Part shown: positions 46,421 through 57,878 of the stretch, in pieces
Numbering within the stretch: position 1 is the first letter of the stretch
Layout: the number at the start of each line of letters is the position of its first letter
Assembly (NCBI RefSeq): GCF_000422405.1
Contig: NZ_AULS01000005.1
Span: 1 to 64,000, forward strand
From: Microbacterium luticocti DSM 19459
Lineage (GTDB): Bacteria > Actinomycetota > Actinomycetes > Actinomycetales > Microbacteriaceae
Length of the DNA: 64,000 nucleotides
Reading direction: 5' to 3'
Program-made: the position numbers and the translations under genes
The notes under the pieces: model-generated
Databases searched by the model: none
Told to the model about the DNA's origin: nothing
Seen by the model: the letters and a program-made list of their open reading frames with translations, nothing else

Positions 46421-47053
46421 TCACGCCCAGCCGAGGGTGACGCGGATCGTCTGCCAGATGTTCGGGATGGCGTTCAGCCGCACCTGGGCGAGCAGGATGA
46501 CGACGCCGTAGGCGATGATCGTCATGAGCGGCACCCAGCCCATCAGCTGCTCGGCGACGTGCCGCGCACGCGTGCCCAGGGGCACCTGCCCCGAGCGCAG
46601 CAGGTGCACCGTCACGGCGAAGAACGACGGGATCGTCACCGCCCAGGTGACCATGCACCACGGGCACAACGTGTGCAGCTGGAAGATGGACTGGTAGATC
46701 AGCCAGCCGACGAACGAGATCGCGAACGCGAAGCCCGCCCAGAACAGCCACCAGAACCAGCGCGCGAACCGGGCGCCGGCCAGGATGGCCGCCCCGACGA
46801 CGATCGGTGCGACCCAGCAGGCGACGCCGAGGATCGGGTTGGCGAATCCGAACACGCTGCCCTGCCACGACTCGATGTTCTTTCCGCACTGCACCAGCAC
46901 GCTGAAGTCGCATGACGCGCTCTGATCCGGGTGCTCGAGCAGGAAGATCTTCTCGACGGTGAGTTGGAACGCCGCCCACCAACCGATGACGCCGGCGATG
47001 ATGAGCCACACGGCGAGGCCGGTCGGACGGGTGTGCGTCTGTGTCTGCGGCAT
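46421..47053 (-). CDS. Vitamin K epoxide reductase (VKOR) family protein
   Basis: 210-residue membrane protein with four or five helices. The VKOR cysteines are present: a loop pair in CDFSVLVQCGKN and the active-site CPWC in LHTLCPWCMVTWAV. In actinobacteria VKOR re-oxidises the DsbA-like oxidases that make disulfides in exported proteins, passing electrons to quinone (family knowledge). No DsbA-like partner is in the window. The ATG at 47053 lies 7 nt after CATAAT, so it is probably leaderless. It is divergent from the rne promoter. Confidence 0.9.
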   Translation of the reverse strand: MPQTQTHTRPTGLAVWLIIAGVIGWWAAFQLTVEKIFLLEHPDQSASCDFSVLVQCGKNIESWQGSVFGFANPILGVACWVAPIVVGAAILAGARFARWFWWLFWAGFAFAISFVGWLIYQSIFQLHTLCPWCMVTWAVTIPSFFAVTVHLLRSGQVPLGTRARHVAEQLMGWVPLMTIIAYGVVILLAQVRLNAIPNIWQTIRVTLGWA

Positions 47054-47060
47054 GCGTCGG

Positions 47061-47066
47061 ATTATG
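47061..47066 (-). promoter_or_regulatory. -10 element of the VKOR-like gene (leaderless)
   Basis: Minus strand CATAAT, 7 nt before the ATG at 47053. Confidence 0.45.
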
Positions 47067-47117
47067 GCACCGCCCGCTATGGTGTGCGGCGCTTCGCGCA
47101 AACCGTGTCGGAGGTGC

Positions 47118-47123
47118 GATAAT
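47118..47123 (+). promoter_or_regulatory. Possible -10 element of the RNase E/G gene
   Basis: GATAAT, reading right. If used, it gives a 5' leader of about 180 nt before the GTG at 47312. A 35-codon frame (47122-47229) overlaps it but is not convincing as a gene. Confidence 0.35.
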
Positions 47124-47311
47124 GACACGAAGGTGCATTCGCGGCCGCGCTGCGAGACGCATCGCCGAAGACTTCGGGCGCCAGGCGCCCAGCGCAGTCA
47201 GTGCCGAGAGCCTGCTGCAGACCGAGTGAGTTCGCGGCCCCGTCCACACGGGACGGCGTCGCACGAGATTTCGCCGGGTGACGCGCGGTGTCACCCGCAG
47301 GGAGTACGCCG

Positions 47312-49894
47312 GTGACGGTCGATGAGAACAACGAGACCCTTGACAGCGCGACGGAACCGGAGGCGCCCCTGGCGCTGACCGGCGCCGACGCCGAGCAGGC
47401 CGCCGTGCCGACGACGGATGCCGCGGCCCCGGCCGCCGGCACGTCCGACACGGCCGCGGGCGAGGCGGATGCTGTGCCGGAGGTTGCGGAGCCCGCGGGC
47501 GAGGAGCCTGCGGCGGTGGAGCCCGAGGCTGTCGCGGCGGCGGCCGAGGAGCCTGCGGCGGTGGAGGTCGAGGAGCCTGCGGCGGTGGAGCCCGTGGCGA
47601 CCGAGCCGACTGCGGCCGAGGCGACCGAGCCGGAGCCGACCGAAGTGGCCGAGCCCGAGGCGGCTCTGCCCGCGGCGGTGACGGCCGAGGCGACCGAGCC
47701 GGAGGCGGCGACCACGGGTACCGATTCGGCCGCGACTGAGGGCGCCGATTCGGAGGCGACCGAGGGCGACGAGCCGGAGGCATCCGAACCCGTGGTGGCC
47801 GAGCCGGATGCGGCGAGCGAGTCGGAGACGGGCGAGGACGCCGAACCGGCCGGCGAGGGCGCGGCGGCCGAGCCGGAGGCATCCGAACCCGAGATCCCCA
47901 CCGCGGTGAGCCTGGGATTGCTGCCGGAGGAATTCGTCTCGTCCGTCAGCACGCAGTTGCACTTCTACGCACCCGAGATCACCCTGCTGCCGGCGCTGCC
48001 GGCGTCCGCACCGGCCGCCGAGGGCGGCTCGCGGCGCCGCAACCGCCGCCGGGGCGGCGAGGGACGCGACGACGACCAGCACGAGCGCACCGTCGAGATC
48101 ATCACCGAGCCGCAGCGCATCAAGGGCTCGACCCGCCTCGAGGCCAAGAAGCAGCGTCGTCGCGACGGGCGCGAGGCCGGTCGCCGGCGCGCGGTGGTCA
48201 CCGAGGCCGAGTTCCTCGCCCGCCGCGAATCGGTCGACCGCGAGATGATCGTGCGCTCGAAGAACGGTCGCATCCAGATCGCCGTGCTCGAAGACAAGGT
48301 GCTCGCCGAGCACTATGTGGCCCGCAGCCAGGATGCCTCGCTCATCGGCAACGTCTACCTCGGCCGCGTGCAGAACGTGCTGCCGAGCATGGAGGCCGCA
48401 TTCGTCGACATCGGCCGGGGCCGCAACGCAGTGCTGTATTCGGGTGAGGTGGATTGGGACGCCGTCGAGACCGGCAACCAGCCCCGCCGCATCGAGCTGG
48501 CGCTGAAGACCGGCGACAAGGTGCTGGTGCAGGTCACCAAGGACCCGGTGGGTCACAAGGGCGCCCGCCTCACCAGCCAGATCTCGTTGCCGGGCCGGTA
48601 CCTGGTGTACGTGCCCGGCGGGGCCATGAACGGCATCTCGCGCAAGCTCCCCGACACCGAGCGGGCGCGGCTCAAGCGCATCCTCAAAGAGGTGCTGCCC
48701 GAATCGTCGGGTGTGATCGTGCGCACCGCCGCCGAAGGCGCCACCGAAGAGCAGCTCACCCGCGACGTGCAGCGCCTGACCAGCCAGTGGGAGCACATCA
48801 ACACGGTCGTCGAGACCACGCAGGCCCCGGCGCTGCTGCACTCCGAGCCCGACCTGCTCGTCAAGATCGTGCGCGACGTGTTCAACGAGGACTTCTCGAA
48901 GATGCTCATCCAGGGCGAGGACGCGCAGCGCACCATCGAGGGCTACCTGCAGGCGGTCGCCCCCGACCTGCTCGAGCGCGTCGAGCGCTACGAGGGCGAC
49001 GGCGACCCGTTCGACGAGTTCCGCATCACCGAGCAGATCGAGAAGGCCCTCGACCGCAAGGTGTGGCTGCCCTCAGGCGGCTCGTTGGTCATCGACCGCA
49101 CCGAGGCGATGACGGTCATCGACGTGAACACCGGCAAGTTCGTCGGCACCGGCGGCAACCTCGAAGAGACCGTCACCAAGAACAACCTCGAGGCCGCCGA
49201 AGAGATCGTGCGTCAGCTGCGACTGCGCGACATCGGCGGCATCATCGTGGTCGACTTCATCGACATGGTGCTCGAGTCCAACCGCGACCTGGTGCTGCGC
49301 CGGCTGGTCGAGTGCCTGAGCCGTGACCGCACCAAGCACCAGGTCGCCGAGGTCACCTCGCTCGGGCTCGTGCAGATGACCCGCAAGAAGATCGGTCTGG
49401 GCCTGGTCGAGACCTTCAGCGAGCCCTGCGAGGTCTGCGCCGGCCGCGGCATCATCGTGCACCACGACCCGGTCATCAAGCATCGCTCGTCGGGCGGCGG
49501 TTCGCGCCGGTCGCGGCCCGCCGTGCCCACGGCGACCCCGGCAGGCGGCGCCCACGTGATCACCGAGGGTGCGAAATCCGCACTCGCGCAGATCGTGGCA
49601 TCCACCATCCACCACGAGCCCGGTGACGAGCAGCCGGCCGCACCCGCTCCGGCGCCCGACGCGACCGAGCCGGCGCCCAAGCGCAAGAAGCGCAAAGAGC
49701 GCAAAGAGAGAGACAAGGACCGCTCCGGCGAGCCCAAGACCGAACGCGACCTGCTGCTCGACTCGGTGCTGAACGCCCTGCCCGAGCCCAAGGCGCCCGG
49801 TCAGGGGCGCTCGCGCCGGCGGGTGACCACGGCCGCGCTCACCGGCACGCCCGTCTCGACGGCGCCGGTGTCGACCGACCCGGCGGGCGACTGA
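47312..49894 (+). CDS. rne: Ribonuclease E/G family endoribonuclease
   Basis: Main endonuclease of mRNA decay and rRNA/tRNA processing. 860 residues. The first 200 or so are a disordered Glu/Ala/Pro/Thr region of near repeats (ATEPEA-like), then a basic patch (RRRNRRRGG). The S1 domain and catalytic core follow: GNVYLGRVQNVLPSMEAAFV, the catalytic Asp residues in VIDVNTGKFVG and IVVDFIDM, and the Zn-link CEVCAGRG. A charged tail ends it. AGGGAG lies 7 nt before the GTG at 47312. The disordered arms probably scaffold degradosome partners (inference). Confidence 0.93.
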   Translation: MTVDENNETLDSATEPEAPLALTGADAEQAAVPTTDAAAPAAGTSDTAAGEADAVPEVAEPAGEEPAAVEPEAVAAAAEEPAAVEVEEPAAVEPVATEPTAAEATEPEPTEVAEPEAALPAAVTAEATEPEAATTGTDSAATEGADSEATEGDEPEASEPVVAEPDAASESETGEDAEPAGEGAAAEPEASEPEIPTAVSLGLLPEEFVSSVSTQLHFYAPEITLLPALPASAPAAEGGSRRRNRRRGGEGRDDDQHERTVEIITEPQRIKGSTRLEAKKQRRRDGREAGRRRAVVTEAEFLARRESVDREMIVRSKNGRIQIAVLEDKVLAEHYVARSQDASLIGNVYLGRVQNVLPSMEAAFVDIGRGRNAVLYSGEVDWDAVETGNQPRRIELALKTGDKVLVQVTKDPVGHKGARLTSQISLPGRYLVYVPGGAMNGISRKLPDTERARLKRILKEVLPESSGVIVRTAAEGATEEQLTRDVQRLTSQWEHINTVVETTQAPALLHSEPDLLVKIVRDVFNEDFSKMLIQGEDAQRTIEGYLQAVAPDLLERVERYEGDGDPFDEFRITEQIEKALDRKVWLPSGGSLVIDRTEAMTVIDVNTGKFVGTGGNLEETVTKNNLEAAEEIVRQLRLRDIGGIIVVDFIDMVLESNRDLVLRRLVECLSRDRTKHQVAEVTSLGLVQMTRKKIGLGLVETFSEPCEVCAGRGIIVHHDPVIKHRSSGGGSRRSRPAVPTATPAGGAHVITEGAKSALAQIVASTIHHEPGDEQPAAPAPAPDATEPAPKRKKRKERKERDKDRSGEPKTERDLLLDSVLNALPEPKAPGQGRSRRRVTTAALTGTPVSTAPVSTDPAGD

Positions 49895-49898
49895 AAGG

Positions 49899-50165
49899 TC
49901 AGCGCCGGTCGCGGGCGCGCACGCGCAGCCCCGAGGCGATCAACCGCCGCACCAGTTCGTGTCCGTCGACCGGTTCGGCGCCGGCGGCCACCAGGCGGGC
50001 GTGCATGTCGGCGGGCACGTCATAGTGGTCGCGGTCGAACGCGCGGGGCGGGATGCCGTTGGCCCGGGCGAACGCGTGCAGTTCGTGAAGTGACGTGTCG
50101 GTGACCAGGTGCGACCACAGCCGGCCGTGCGCGGGCCAGCGAGGATCGTCGATCAGGATGGCCAC
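49899..50165 (-). CDS. DUF4031 family protein
   Basis: 88 residues beginning VAILIDDPRWPAHGRLWSHL, with DRDHYDVP and a C-terminal basic end. This is DUF4031, small proteins of unknown role in actinobacteria with conserved Asp, His and Tyr residues that look like an active or metal site. The start is the GTG at 50165, 6 nt after TAGGAT. It is convergent with the RNase E/G gene and divergent from rplU. Confidence 0.75.
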   Translation of the reverse strand: MAILIDDPRWPAHGRLWSHLVTDTSLHELHAFARANGIPPRAFDRDHYDVPADMHARLVAAGAEPVDGHELVRRLIASGLRVRARDRR

Positions 50166-50171
50166 GGCACG

Positions 50172-50177
50172 ATCCTA
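50172..50177 (-). promoter_or_regulatory. -10 element of the DUF4031 gene (leaderless)
   Basis: Minus strand TAGGAT, 6 nt before the GTG at 50165. Confidence 0.5.
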
Positions 50178-50199
50178 GGCGCGACACAGCGCCGGTGTT

Positions 50200-50227
50200 T
50201 TGCCGGGCGCCCGGTATCCGGTAAAGT
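50200..50227 (+). promoter_or_regulatory. Promoter of rplU-rpmA
   Basis: TTGCCG, 16 bp, TAAAGT. Close to consensus and the strongest-looking housekeeping promoter in the window. The transcript should start near 50234. Confidence 0.65.
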
Positions 50228-50233
50228 AGACCC

Positions 50234-50371
50234 CTGGTGCAACCGGTCGCGGCGCCGTCCCGACGCGTGACGCCGGCCAGTGAGGCCGCGGGCACCAAGA
50301 CTTCAACTCTTCCAGAGCAGAGTCTCGCAAGACAACCGGAGCCGTGCGCTCCCAGACGAAACAGGTGTGAA
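50234..50371 (+). promoter_or_regulatory. Long 5' leader of rplU
   Basis: About 138 nt of untranslated leader between the promoter and the rplU start. Ribosomal-protein leaders often hold autoregulatory RNA. I see short A/C-rich stretches and no U-run terminator; a defined L21-binding fold cannot be shown by eye. Confidence 0.4.
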
Positions 50372-50680
50372 GTGGTTTACGCAGTTGTGCGCGCCGGCGG
50401 CCGGCAGGAGAAGGTCGAGGTCGGCACGGTCGTCGTGCTCGACCGTCAGCAGGCGAAGGTCGGCGAGACCGTCGAGCTTCCCGCCGTGCTGCTGGTCGAC
50501 GGCAGCACCGTCACCAGCGACGCCGACAAGCTCGCCAAGGTGACCGTGACCGCCGAAGTGCTCGGCGAGGAGCGCGGCCCGAAGATCGTGATCCAGAAGT
50601 TCAAGAACAAGACCGGCTACAAGAAGCGCCAGGGCCACCGCCAGGACCTCACGCGCGTCAAGGTCACCGGCATCAAGTAG
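50372..50680 (+). CDS. rplU: 50S ribosomal protein L21
   Basis: 102 residues, [20 protein letters not shown] at the N-terminus and the L21 signature [16 protein letters not shown] at the C-terminus. It binds 23S rRNA in the large subunit. The GTG at 50372 is chosen because the family starts with VYAVV and AGGTG lies just upstream. rpmA follows by 19 nt; obgE comes after a hairpin. This rplU-rpmA-obgE-proB order is widely conserved. Confidence 0.95.
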   Translation: MVYAVVRAGGRQEKVEVGTVVVLDRQQAKVGETVELPAVLLVDGSTVTSDADKLAKVTVTAEVLGEERGPKIVIQKFKNKTGYKKRQGHRQDLTRVKVTGIK

Positions 50681-50699
50681 GCCAGGGAGAGACGCAGAG

Positions 50700-53387
<2,688 letters not shown>

Positions 53388-53451
53388 AGCCGGCCTGCCC
53401 GGCGCACCGTCACAGGGGCCCTGCCACCGGTCCGGCGGCACGGCCGCCGGA

Positions 53452-53457
53452 TAGACT
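53452..53457 (+). promoter_or_regulatory. -10 element of proA (leaderless)
   Basis: TAGACT ends 6 nt before the ATG at 53464, so proA can be transcribed apart from obgE-proB. Confidence 0.5.
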
Positions 53458-53463
53458 GACCGG

Positions 53464-54723
53464 ATGACGCAGCCTGCCGCCACCGCCCACGACCGCATGG
53501 TGCAGGCGCAGCAGGCCGCCCGCACGCTGGGATTGCTGGGCGACGCGGCGAAACGTGACGCGCTGCTGGCCGTGGCGACGGCGATCGAACGGTCCGTGGC
53601 ATCCGTCCTCGCCGCCAACGAACGCGACCTGCATCACGGCAGGGAGGCCGGACTGTCCGAGGCGCTGCAAGACCGGCTGCGGCTCGACGAGGCACGCGTG
53701 GCGGCCCTGGCGGCGGCCGTGCGTGAGATCGCCGCCCTGCCCGACCCGGTCGGGCGCGTGCTCGATGAGCGCACGCTCGACAACGGTGTGCGGCTGCAGA
53801 AGGTGTCGGTGCCGTTCGGTGTCGTCGGCGTGATCTACGAGGCGCGACCCAACGTCACCGTCGACATCACCGCCCTGGCGCTGCGCAGCGGCAACGCGGT
53901 GGTGCTGCGCGGCGGCAGTGCGGCGTTGCAGACGAACGCGGTGCTCGTCGAGGTGATGCGCGACGCCCTTGCCGGAGCGGGTGTCGACCCGCAGGCGGTG
54001 CAGACCCTCGACGAGTTCGGTCGCGACGGTGCTCGCGAGCTCATGCACGCCCGGGGCCTCGTCGACGTGCTCGTGCCGCGCGGCAGTGCGCAGCTGATCG
54101 AGACGGTGGTGACCGAATCCACCGTGCCGGTCATCGAGACCGGTGCCGGTGTGGTGCACATCGTGCTCGACGAGAGCGCGCCGCTGGAGTGGGCGCGCGA
54201 CATCGTCGTCAACGCCAAGGCGCAGCGGCCCAGTGTGTGCAATGCGGTCGAGACGGTGCTCGTGCACCGGGATGCCGCGCCCCGGCTGGTCGGCCCCGTC
54301 GTGGCCGCGCTGGCGCACGCCGGCGTGACCGTGCACGGCGACGCCGAGGTGGCATCCCTCGCACCCGGTGTGGTGCCGGCCGGCGACGAGGACTGGGCCA
54401 CCGAACACCTGAGCCTCGACCTGTCGATGCGCGTGGTCGACGACCTCGACGAGGCGCTCGAGCACATCCGCCGCTACTCGACCGGCCACACCGAGTCGAT
54501 CATCACGACCGACGAGCGCAACGCCGAACGGTTTCTCGCCGAGGTCGACTCGGCCGTGGTGATGGCCAACGCGTCGACGCGGTTCACCGACGGCGGTGAG
54601 TTCGGCTTCGGGGCCGAGGTGGGCATCTCGACCCAGAAGCTGCACGCCCGCGGACCCATGGGGCTCGCCGAGCTGACCAGCACGAAGTGGCTCGCGCGCG
54701 GTGCCGGGCAGATCCGGGCGTGA
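53464..54723 (+). CDS. proA: Glutamate-5-semialdehyde dehydrogenase (gamma-glutamyl phosphate reductase)
   Basis: Second step of proline synthesis, NADPH-dependent reduction of glutamyl phosphate. 419 residues, ALDH-like fold: VPFGVVGVIYEARPNVTVD, the catalytic Cys in RPSVCNAVETVLV, and the C-terminal FGAEVGISTQKLHARGPMG signature. Canonical length. It follows proB at 76 bp and should act directly on the proB product. Confidence 0.96.
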   Translation: MTQPAATAHDRMVQAQQAARTLGLLGDAAKRDALLAVATAIERSVASVLAANERDLHHGREAGLSEALQDRLRLDEARVAALAAAVREIAALPDPVGRVLDERTLDNGVRLQKVSVPFGVVGVIYEARPNVTVDITALALRSGNAVVLRGGSAALQTNAVLVEVMRDALAGAGVDPQAVQTLDEFGRDGARELMHARGLVDVLVPRGSAQLIETVVTESTVPVIETGAGVVHIVLDESAPLEWARDIVVNAKAQRPSVCNAVETVLVHRDAAPRLVGPVVAALAHAGVTVHGDAEVASLAPGVVPAGDEDWATEHLSLDLSMRVVDDLDEALEHIRRYSTGHTESIITTDERNAERFLAEVDSAVVMANASTRFTDGGEFGFGAEVGISTQKLHARGPMGLAELTSTKWLARGAGQIRA

Positions 54724-54803
54724 CGGCCTAGACTTGGGGCAGGCGCGCCGCGCCGCCGATGTCGTGTGAGCCGCCGCGCTCACCTGCCGTGAACGGAGTA
54801 CCG

Positions 54804-55028
54804 ATGACCCTCGCCCCGCTGATCGCCTTCGCCGCCGAAGAGGCCGAGCACTCGGGCAACATCATGCTCGAGACGATCTGGTACCCGATCGTGGCGATCG
54901 TGGTGTTCACCTTCCTCGCGCTGGTCACGCTGTCGTACCGCAACGTGGCCAACCGCCACGCGTCGAAGGCCGAGGCGTACGCGAAGGAGCACGCCACCGA
55001 CGTGCAGCGGACGGGGCACGGCCACTAG
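54804..55028 (+). CDS. Small single-helix membrane protein, 74 aa
   Basis: One membrane helix ([21 protein letters not shown]) after a short N-terminus with acidic residues ([10 protein letters not shown]), then a basic/His-rich tail ([14 protein letters not shown], ending GHGH). No family name that I can assign; small proteins of this form lie before nadD in relatives as far as I recall. GGAG lies 5 nt before the ATG, and TAGACT at 54729-54734 is a possible -10. nadD starts 10 nt after the stop. Confidence 0.7.
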   Translation: MTLAPLIAFAAEEAEHSGNIMLETIWYPIVAIVVFTFLALVTLSYRNVANRHASKAEAYAKEHATDVQRTGHGH

Positions 55029-55038
55029 GGCCCACCGC

Positions 55039-55635
55039 ATGACGGCGACGCGAGCGCCCCGCGTCGGGGTGATGGGCGGCACATTCGACCCGATCCACCA
55101 TGGACACCTCGTCGCGGCGTCCGAGGTCGCCCAGTCGTTCGGGCTGGACGAGGTGGTGTTCGTGCCGACCGGGCAACCGTGGCAGAAACACGACGTCACC
55201 ACGAGCGAACACCGGTATCTGATGACGGTGATCGCCACAGCATCCAACCCCGACTTCACGGTGAGCCGCGTCGACATCGACCGGGACGGCCCGACCTATA
55301 CGATCGACACACTGCGCGACCTGAAGGCGGAGCGGCCCGACGCCGAGTTCTTCTTCATCACCGGGGCCGACGCCGTGGCGCAAATTCTCAGTTGGAGGGA
55401 CCATGATGAACTGTGGGGTCTCGCCCACTTCGTCGCGGTCTCCAGGCCCGGACATGTCCTGAACACGGACGGCCTCCCGAGCGACGGCGTCACCCAGCTC
55501 GAGATCCCCGCACTGGCGATCTCTTCGACAGACTGTCGGAAGCGCGTGCGCGCGGGCCACCCGGTGTGGTACCTCGTGCCCGACGGGGTCGTCCAATACA
55601 TCGCGAAGCATCATCTCTACCGGAGCAAGGCATGA
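55039..55635 (+). CDS. nadD: Nicotinate-nucleotide adenylyltransferase
   Basis: Converts nicotinate mononucleotide and ATP to deamido-NAD. 198 residues: [18 protein letters not shown] (nucleotide-binding HxGH), [10 protein letters not shown], and the C-terminal [10 protein letters not shown], a variant of ISST-x-IR with Cys for Ile. Normal length. The stop overlaps the next start (ATGA); the nadD-membrane protein-rsfS order is conserved in the group. Confidence 0.95.
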   Translation: MTATRAPRVGVMGGTFDPIHHGHLVAASEVAQSFGLDEVVFVPTGQPWQKHDVTTSEHRYLMTVIATASNPDFTVSRVDIDRDGPTYTIDTLRDLKAERPDAEFFFITGADAVAQILSWRDHDELWGLAHFVAVSRPGHVLNTDGLPSDGVTQLEIPALAISSTDCRKRVRAGHPVWYLVPDGVVQYIAKHHLYRSKA

Positions 55636-56927
55636 GCACACCCGACCAGCCGAGCACTCCGCCGCTGACACGCCGGCAGCTGCGGGAGCTGCGCAACACC
55701 GGGGCGACCCCGGTCATCGTCACCCCGTCGCCCGCCGTCGACGACGCCGAACCGGCGACGCCCGACGCCGCATCCGAGCAGCCCACCGCGGCCGAGGCCG
55801 GCGGGTCCACGCCTGCGCCCGCCGCACCGTTGCCGCGCCCGGCGAAGCCCGTCGACGTGCACACCGCGCCGGTGCCCGATGCCGCGGTCGACCTCGGAGC
55901 CGCCCCGCTCACGCGACGACAGGCCCGGGCGCAGGAGCGCATCCGCACCGCATCCGTGCCGGTGATCGGCCCCGACCACCTGGCCGCGCCCGCGGGGGAG
56001 AAGGCAGCGCCGGCCGACGAAGACTCAGCGTCGGCGCAGCAGGATGTCGCCGCCGACACTTCGGTTCCGGTCGAGCAGGATGCCGCAGCGCGCACCGAGA
56101 CACCGGTCGACGCCGCGAAGGCCGAGAAGGCCGAGAGCGAAGCGATCGAGGACGAGACAGCCGAGAACGACGCGGTCGTCGTCGACGCCGAGGTCGTCTC
56201 GGAGCCGGTCGAGCCCGCTACCAGAGCCGGCAGTGAGCCGGAGTCGTCCGACGATGCGTCGACGCCGTTCGCGCCCACCCCGGCCGCGCCCTTCGCGGGC
56301 GAGCCGGTGATCGCATCGGTGCCGGGGGTGGCTGAGGATGCCGCCGGGCTTGCGCCCGAGCCGGCGCAGGATCGCCCGATCGCGGTGGCCGCGGCATCCG
56401 TCGCCGCCGATGCGCCGGCCGACAAGCCTGTGCTGAACCCGATGTTCGGTGCCGGGCTGCTGGCGGGTGAGGCCGCCAAGCCTGAGCCGGTGCCGTCGTT
56501 CGAGCAGCTGCTGGGCCGTGACACCGACACGACCGGCTCGGTGACCGCGCCGAGCGCGCTGATCGTGTCGCACACGTCGGCCGCGCCGCTGGTCGCACCG
56601 ATCGCCGGTACCGGCGAGGTGCTGGTCACCGGCACGTTCGCCCTGCCCGAGGGGTTGGGTTCGACCGGTCAGGTGCCCGGCACCGCCGACGGCAAAGAGA
56701 TCGATGCGGTGCTGGTCGACGGTGAACTGCCCGCGCACTCGTCACCGACGCCGATCGCGGCCAGTGCGGCGGTGAGCACCATCAAGACCAGCGAGGACAT
56801 CATTCAGCCGCCGACACCTGAGAAGGGCGGCAAGCTCATGCTGACCCTGGCGATCACGGCCGGGGTGCTGGCACTGGCGCTGGTGGGCGTGCTCGTGTAT
56901 GCGCTGGTGACCGGGGTCATCTCATGA
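55632..56927 (+). CDS. Long disordered, C-terminally anchored protein with twin LTRRQ motifs
   Basis: 431 residues. Residues 1-395 are Ala/Pro/Glu/Asp/Thr-rich and look disordered. PLTRRQ occurs twice, at 11-16 ([11 protein letters not shown]) and 92-97 ([14 protein letters not shown]), each continuing into a short basic helix. One membrane helix lies at the C-terminus ([20 protein letters not shown]), so the long part is probably cytoplasmic. No enzymatic domain. Related proteins sit between nadD and rsfS in Microbacteriaceae. Both ends overlap neighbours by 4 nt. Function unknown. Confidence 0.75.
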   Translation: MSTPDQPSTPPLTRRQLRELRNTGATPVIVTPSPAVDDAEPATPDAASEQPTAAEAGGSTPAPAAPLPRPAKPVDVHTAPVPDAAVDLGAAPLTRRQARAQERIRTASVPVIGPDHLAAPAGEKAAPADEDSASAQQDVAADTSVPVEQDAAARTETPVDAAKAEKAESEAIEDETAENDAVVVDAEVVSEPVEPATRAGSEPESSDDASTPFAPTPAAPFAGEPVIASVPGVAEDAAGLAPEPAQDRPIAVAAASVAADAPADKPVLNPMFGAGLLAGEAAKPEPVPSFEQLLGRDTDTTGSVTAPSALIVSHTSAAPLVAPIAGTGEVLVTGTFALPEGLGSTGQVPGTADGKEIDAVLVDGELPAHSSPTPIAASAAVSTIKTSEDIIQPPTPEKGGKLMLTLAITAGVLALALVGVLVYALVTGVIS

Positions 56928-57301
56928 CGGCGACGCCGCAGGGTCTGCGGATGCTCGAGGTCGCGGCCCGGGCGGCGCAGGCCAAGGGCGGTGAAGACCT
57001 GGTGGCGCTCGACGTGTCCGAGCCGCTGCCGCTGGTGGACGTGTTCCTGCTGGTGTCGGGCCGCAGTGAGCGAAACGTCGCCGCGATCGCCGACGAGGTC
57101 GAAGAGAAGCTGCTCGAGGCCGGCTACAAGCGGCTGCGGCGCGAGGGTCGTCGCGAGGCGCGTTGGGTGCTGCTGGATTTCGGTGACCTCGTGGTGCACG
57201 TCTTCCACGAGCAGGAGCGGGTGTTCTACGGCCTCGAACGGCTGTGGAAGGACTGCCCGACGCTGCCGGTCCCCGAGATCGCCCCGGCGTCGGCGCCGTG
57301 A
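56924..57301 (+). CDS. rsfS: Ribosome silencing factor RsfS
   Basis: Binds L14 and blocks subunit joining when nutrients are short. 125 residues with the DUF143/Iojap core: ALDVSEPLPLVDVFLLVSGR, RREGRREARWVLLDFGDLVV and HVFHEQERVFYGLERLWKD. The ATG overlaps the previous stop. nadD-rsfS linkage is general in bacteria. It is the last gene before tRNA-Ala. Confidence 0.95.
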   Translation: MTATPQGLRMLEVAARAAQAKGGEDLVALDVSEPLPLVDVFLLVSGRSERNVAAIADEVEEKLLEAGYKRLRREGRREARWVLLDFGDLVVHVFHEQERVFYGLERLWKDCPTLPVPEIAPASAP

Positions 57302-57375
57302 CCGCTCGATTTCGTGGCCGGTGCGGAATGTAGTAATCTGAACGGGTTGTTCCGGAGTGATCCGGAGCCCGATCC

Positions 57376-57448
57376 GGGCCTGTGGCGCAGCTGGTAGCGC
57401 ACCTGCATGGCATGCAGGGGGTCAGGGGTTCGAGTCCCCTCAGGTCCA
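57376..57448 (+). tRNA. tRNA-Ala (GGC)
   Basis: Acceptor GGGCCTG/CAGGTCC with one G-U pair, D arm TGGCGCAGCTGGTAGCGCA, anticodon stem CCTGC/GCAGG with loop ATGGCAT (GGC), T arm GGGG-TTCGAGT-CCCC, discriminator A. CCA is not fully encoded. The next 1.4 kb is a degraded accessory segment, so this tRNA is a plausible integration site. Confidence 0.95.
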
Positions 57449-57454
57449 CCGAAG

Positions 57455-57479
57455 AAACCCCCGTCTTATCGGGGGTTTT
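57455..57479 (+). terminator. Rho-independent terminator after tRNA-Ala
   Basis: AAACCCCCG, loop TCTTAT, CGGGGGTTTT. Confidence 0.85.
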
Positions 57480-57671
57480 CTGCATCTCAGGACGGCCTGG
57501 ATGTCACGGAATCCGGGCAATTTCGGGCCCCCGTTGCCCGCATTCGCATGTGATGCCTCCGAACGCGTGTCTCTCGTCGCCGCATCTCGCGCGGGGCGGC
57601 GGGTGGTCTGGAGCGGTGCCGCAGGACCGCCCGTGCTGCACCGGGAGACTCGGACCGCGCATAGAGAGTGC

Positions 57672-57806
57672 ATGACCACTCCCATACCGACCGACCTGGC
57701 GACCGTGCCGCTCCTGCTGACCACCGACGAAGCTGCGGCCCTGCTGCGCATCGCTCCCAAGACGCTGCGCAACTGGGTGTCGAGCGGGCATGAGCTCGGC
57801 CTCTAT
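57672..57806 (+). pseudogene. Excisionase-like HTH gene remnant
   Basis: From the ATG at 57672 the frame reads VPLLLTTDEAAALLRIAPKT and LRNWVSSG, the N-terminal MerR-type helix-turn-helix of small excisionase or AlpA-like proteins. The expected continuation (PYVKVGRxVRYRRxDLDAWL) is missing: after residue 40 or so the frame runs into sequence that belongs to an opposite-strand gene. The break lies between about 57783 and 57806. The 190 bp between tRNA-Ala and this start hold nothing else I recognise. Confidence 0.55.
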
Positions 57807-57875
57807 GGCTTTCGAGGCGGTGCGCATGGAGGCGATCAGGTCCGCGTGACGGTCTGCGGTGAAACGGATGGCCAC
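57783..57875 (-). pseudogene. N-terminal remnant of a small hypothetical gene
   Basis: Starting at a GTG at 57875, 3 nt after the stop of the 157-aa gene, the minus strand reads VAIRFTADRHADLIASMRTA and then AIEAELMPA before it merges with the antisense of the HTH remnant. The frame stays open to 57504 but that part is only the shadow of the other remnant. Probably the third gene of the island's small minus-strand operon, cut by the same rearrangement. Confidence 0.35.
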
Positions 57876-57878
57876 GGC

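Noticed and set aside
47122-47229. 35-codon gene before the RNase E/G gene
   Set aside because: It overlaps the probable -10 box; short basic peptide with no support beyond an upstream GGAGG.
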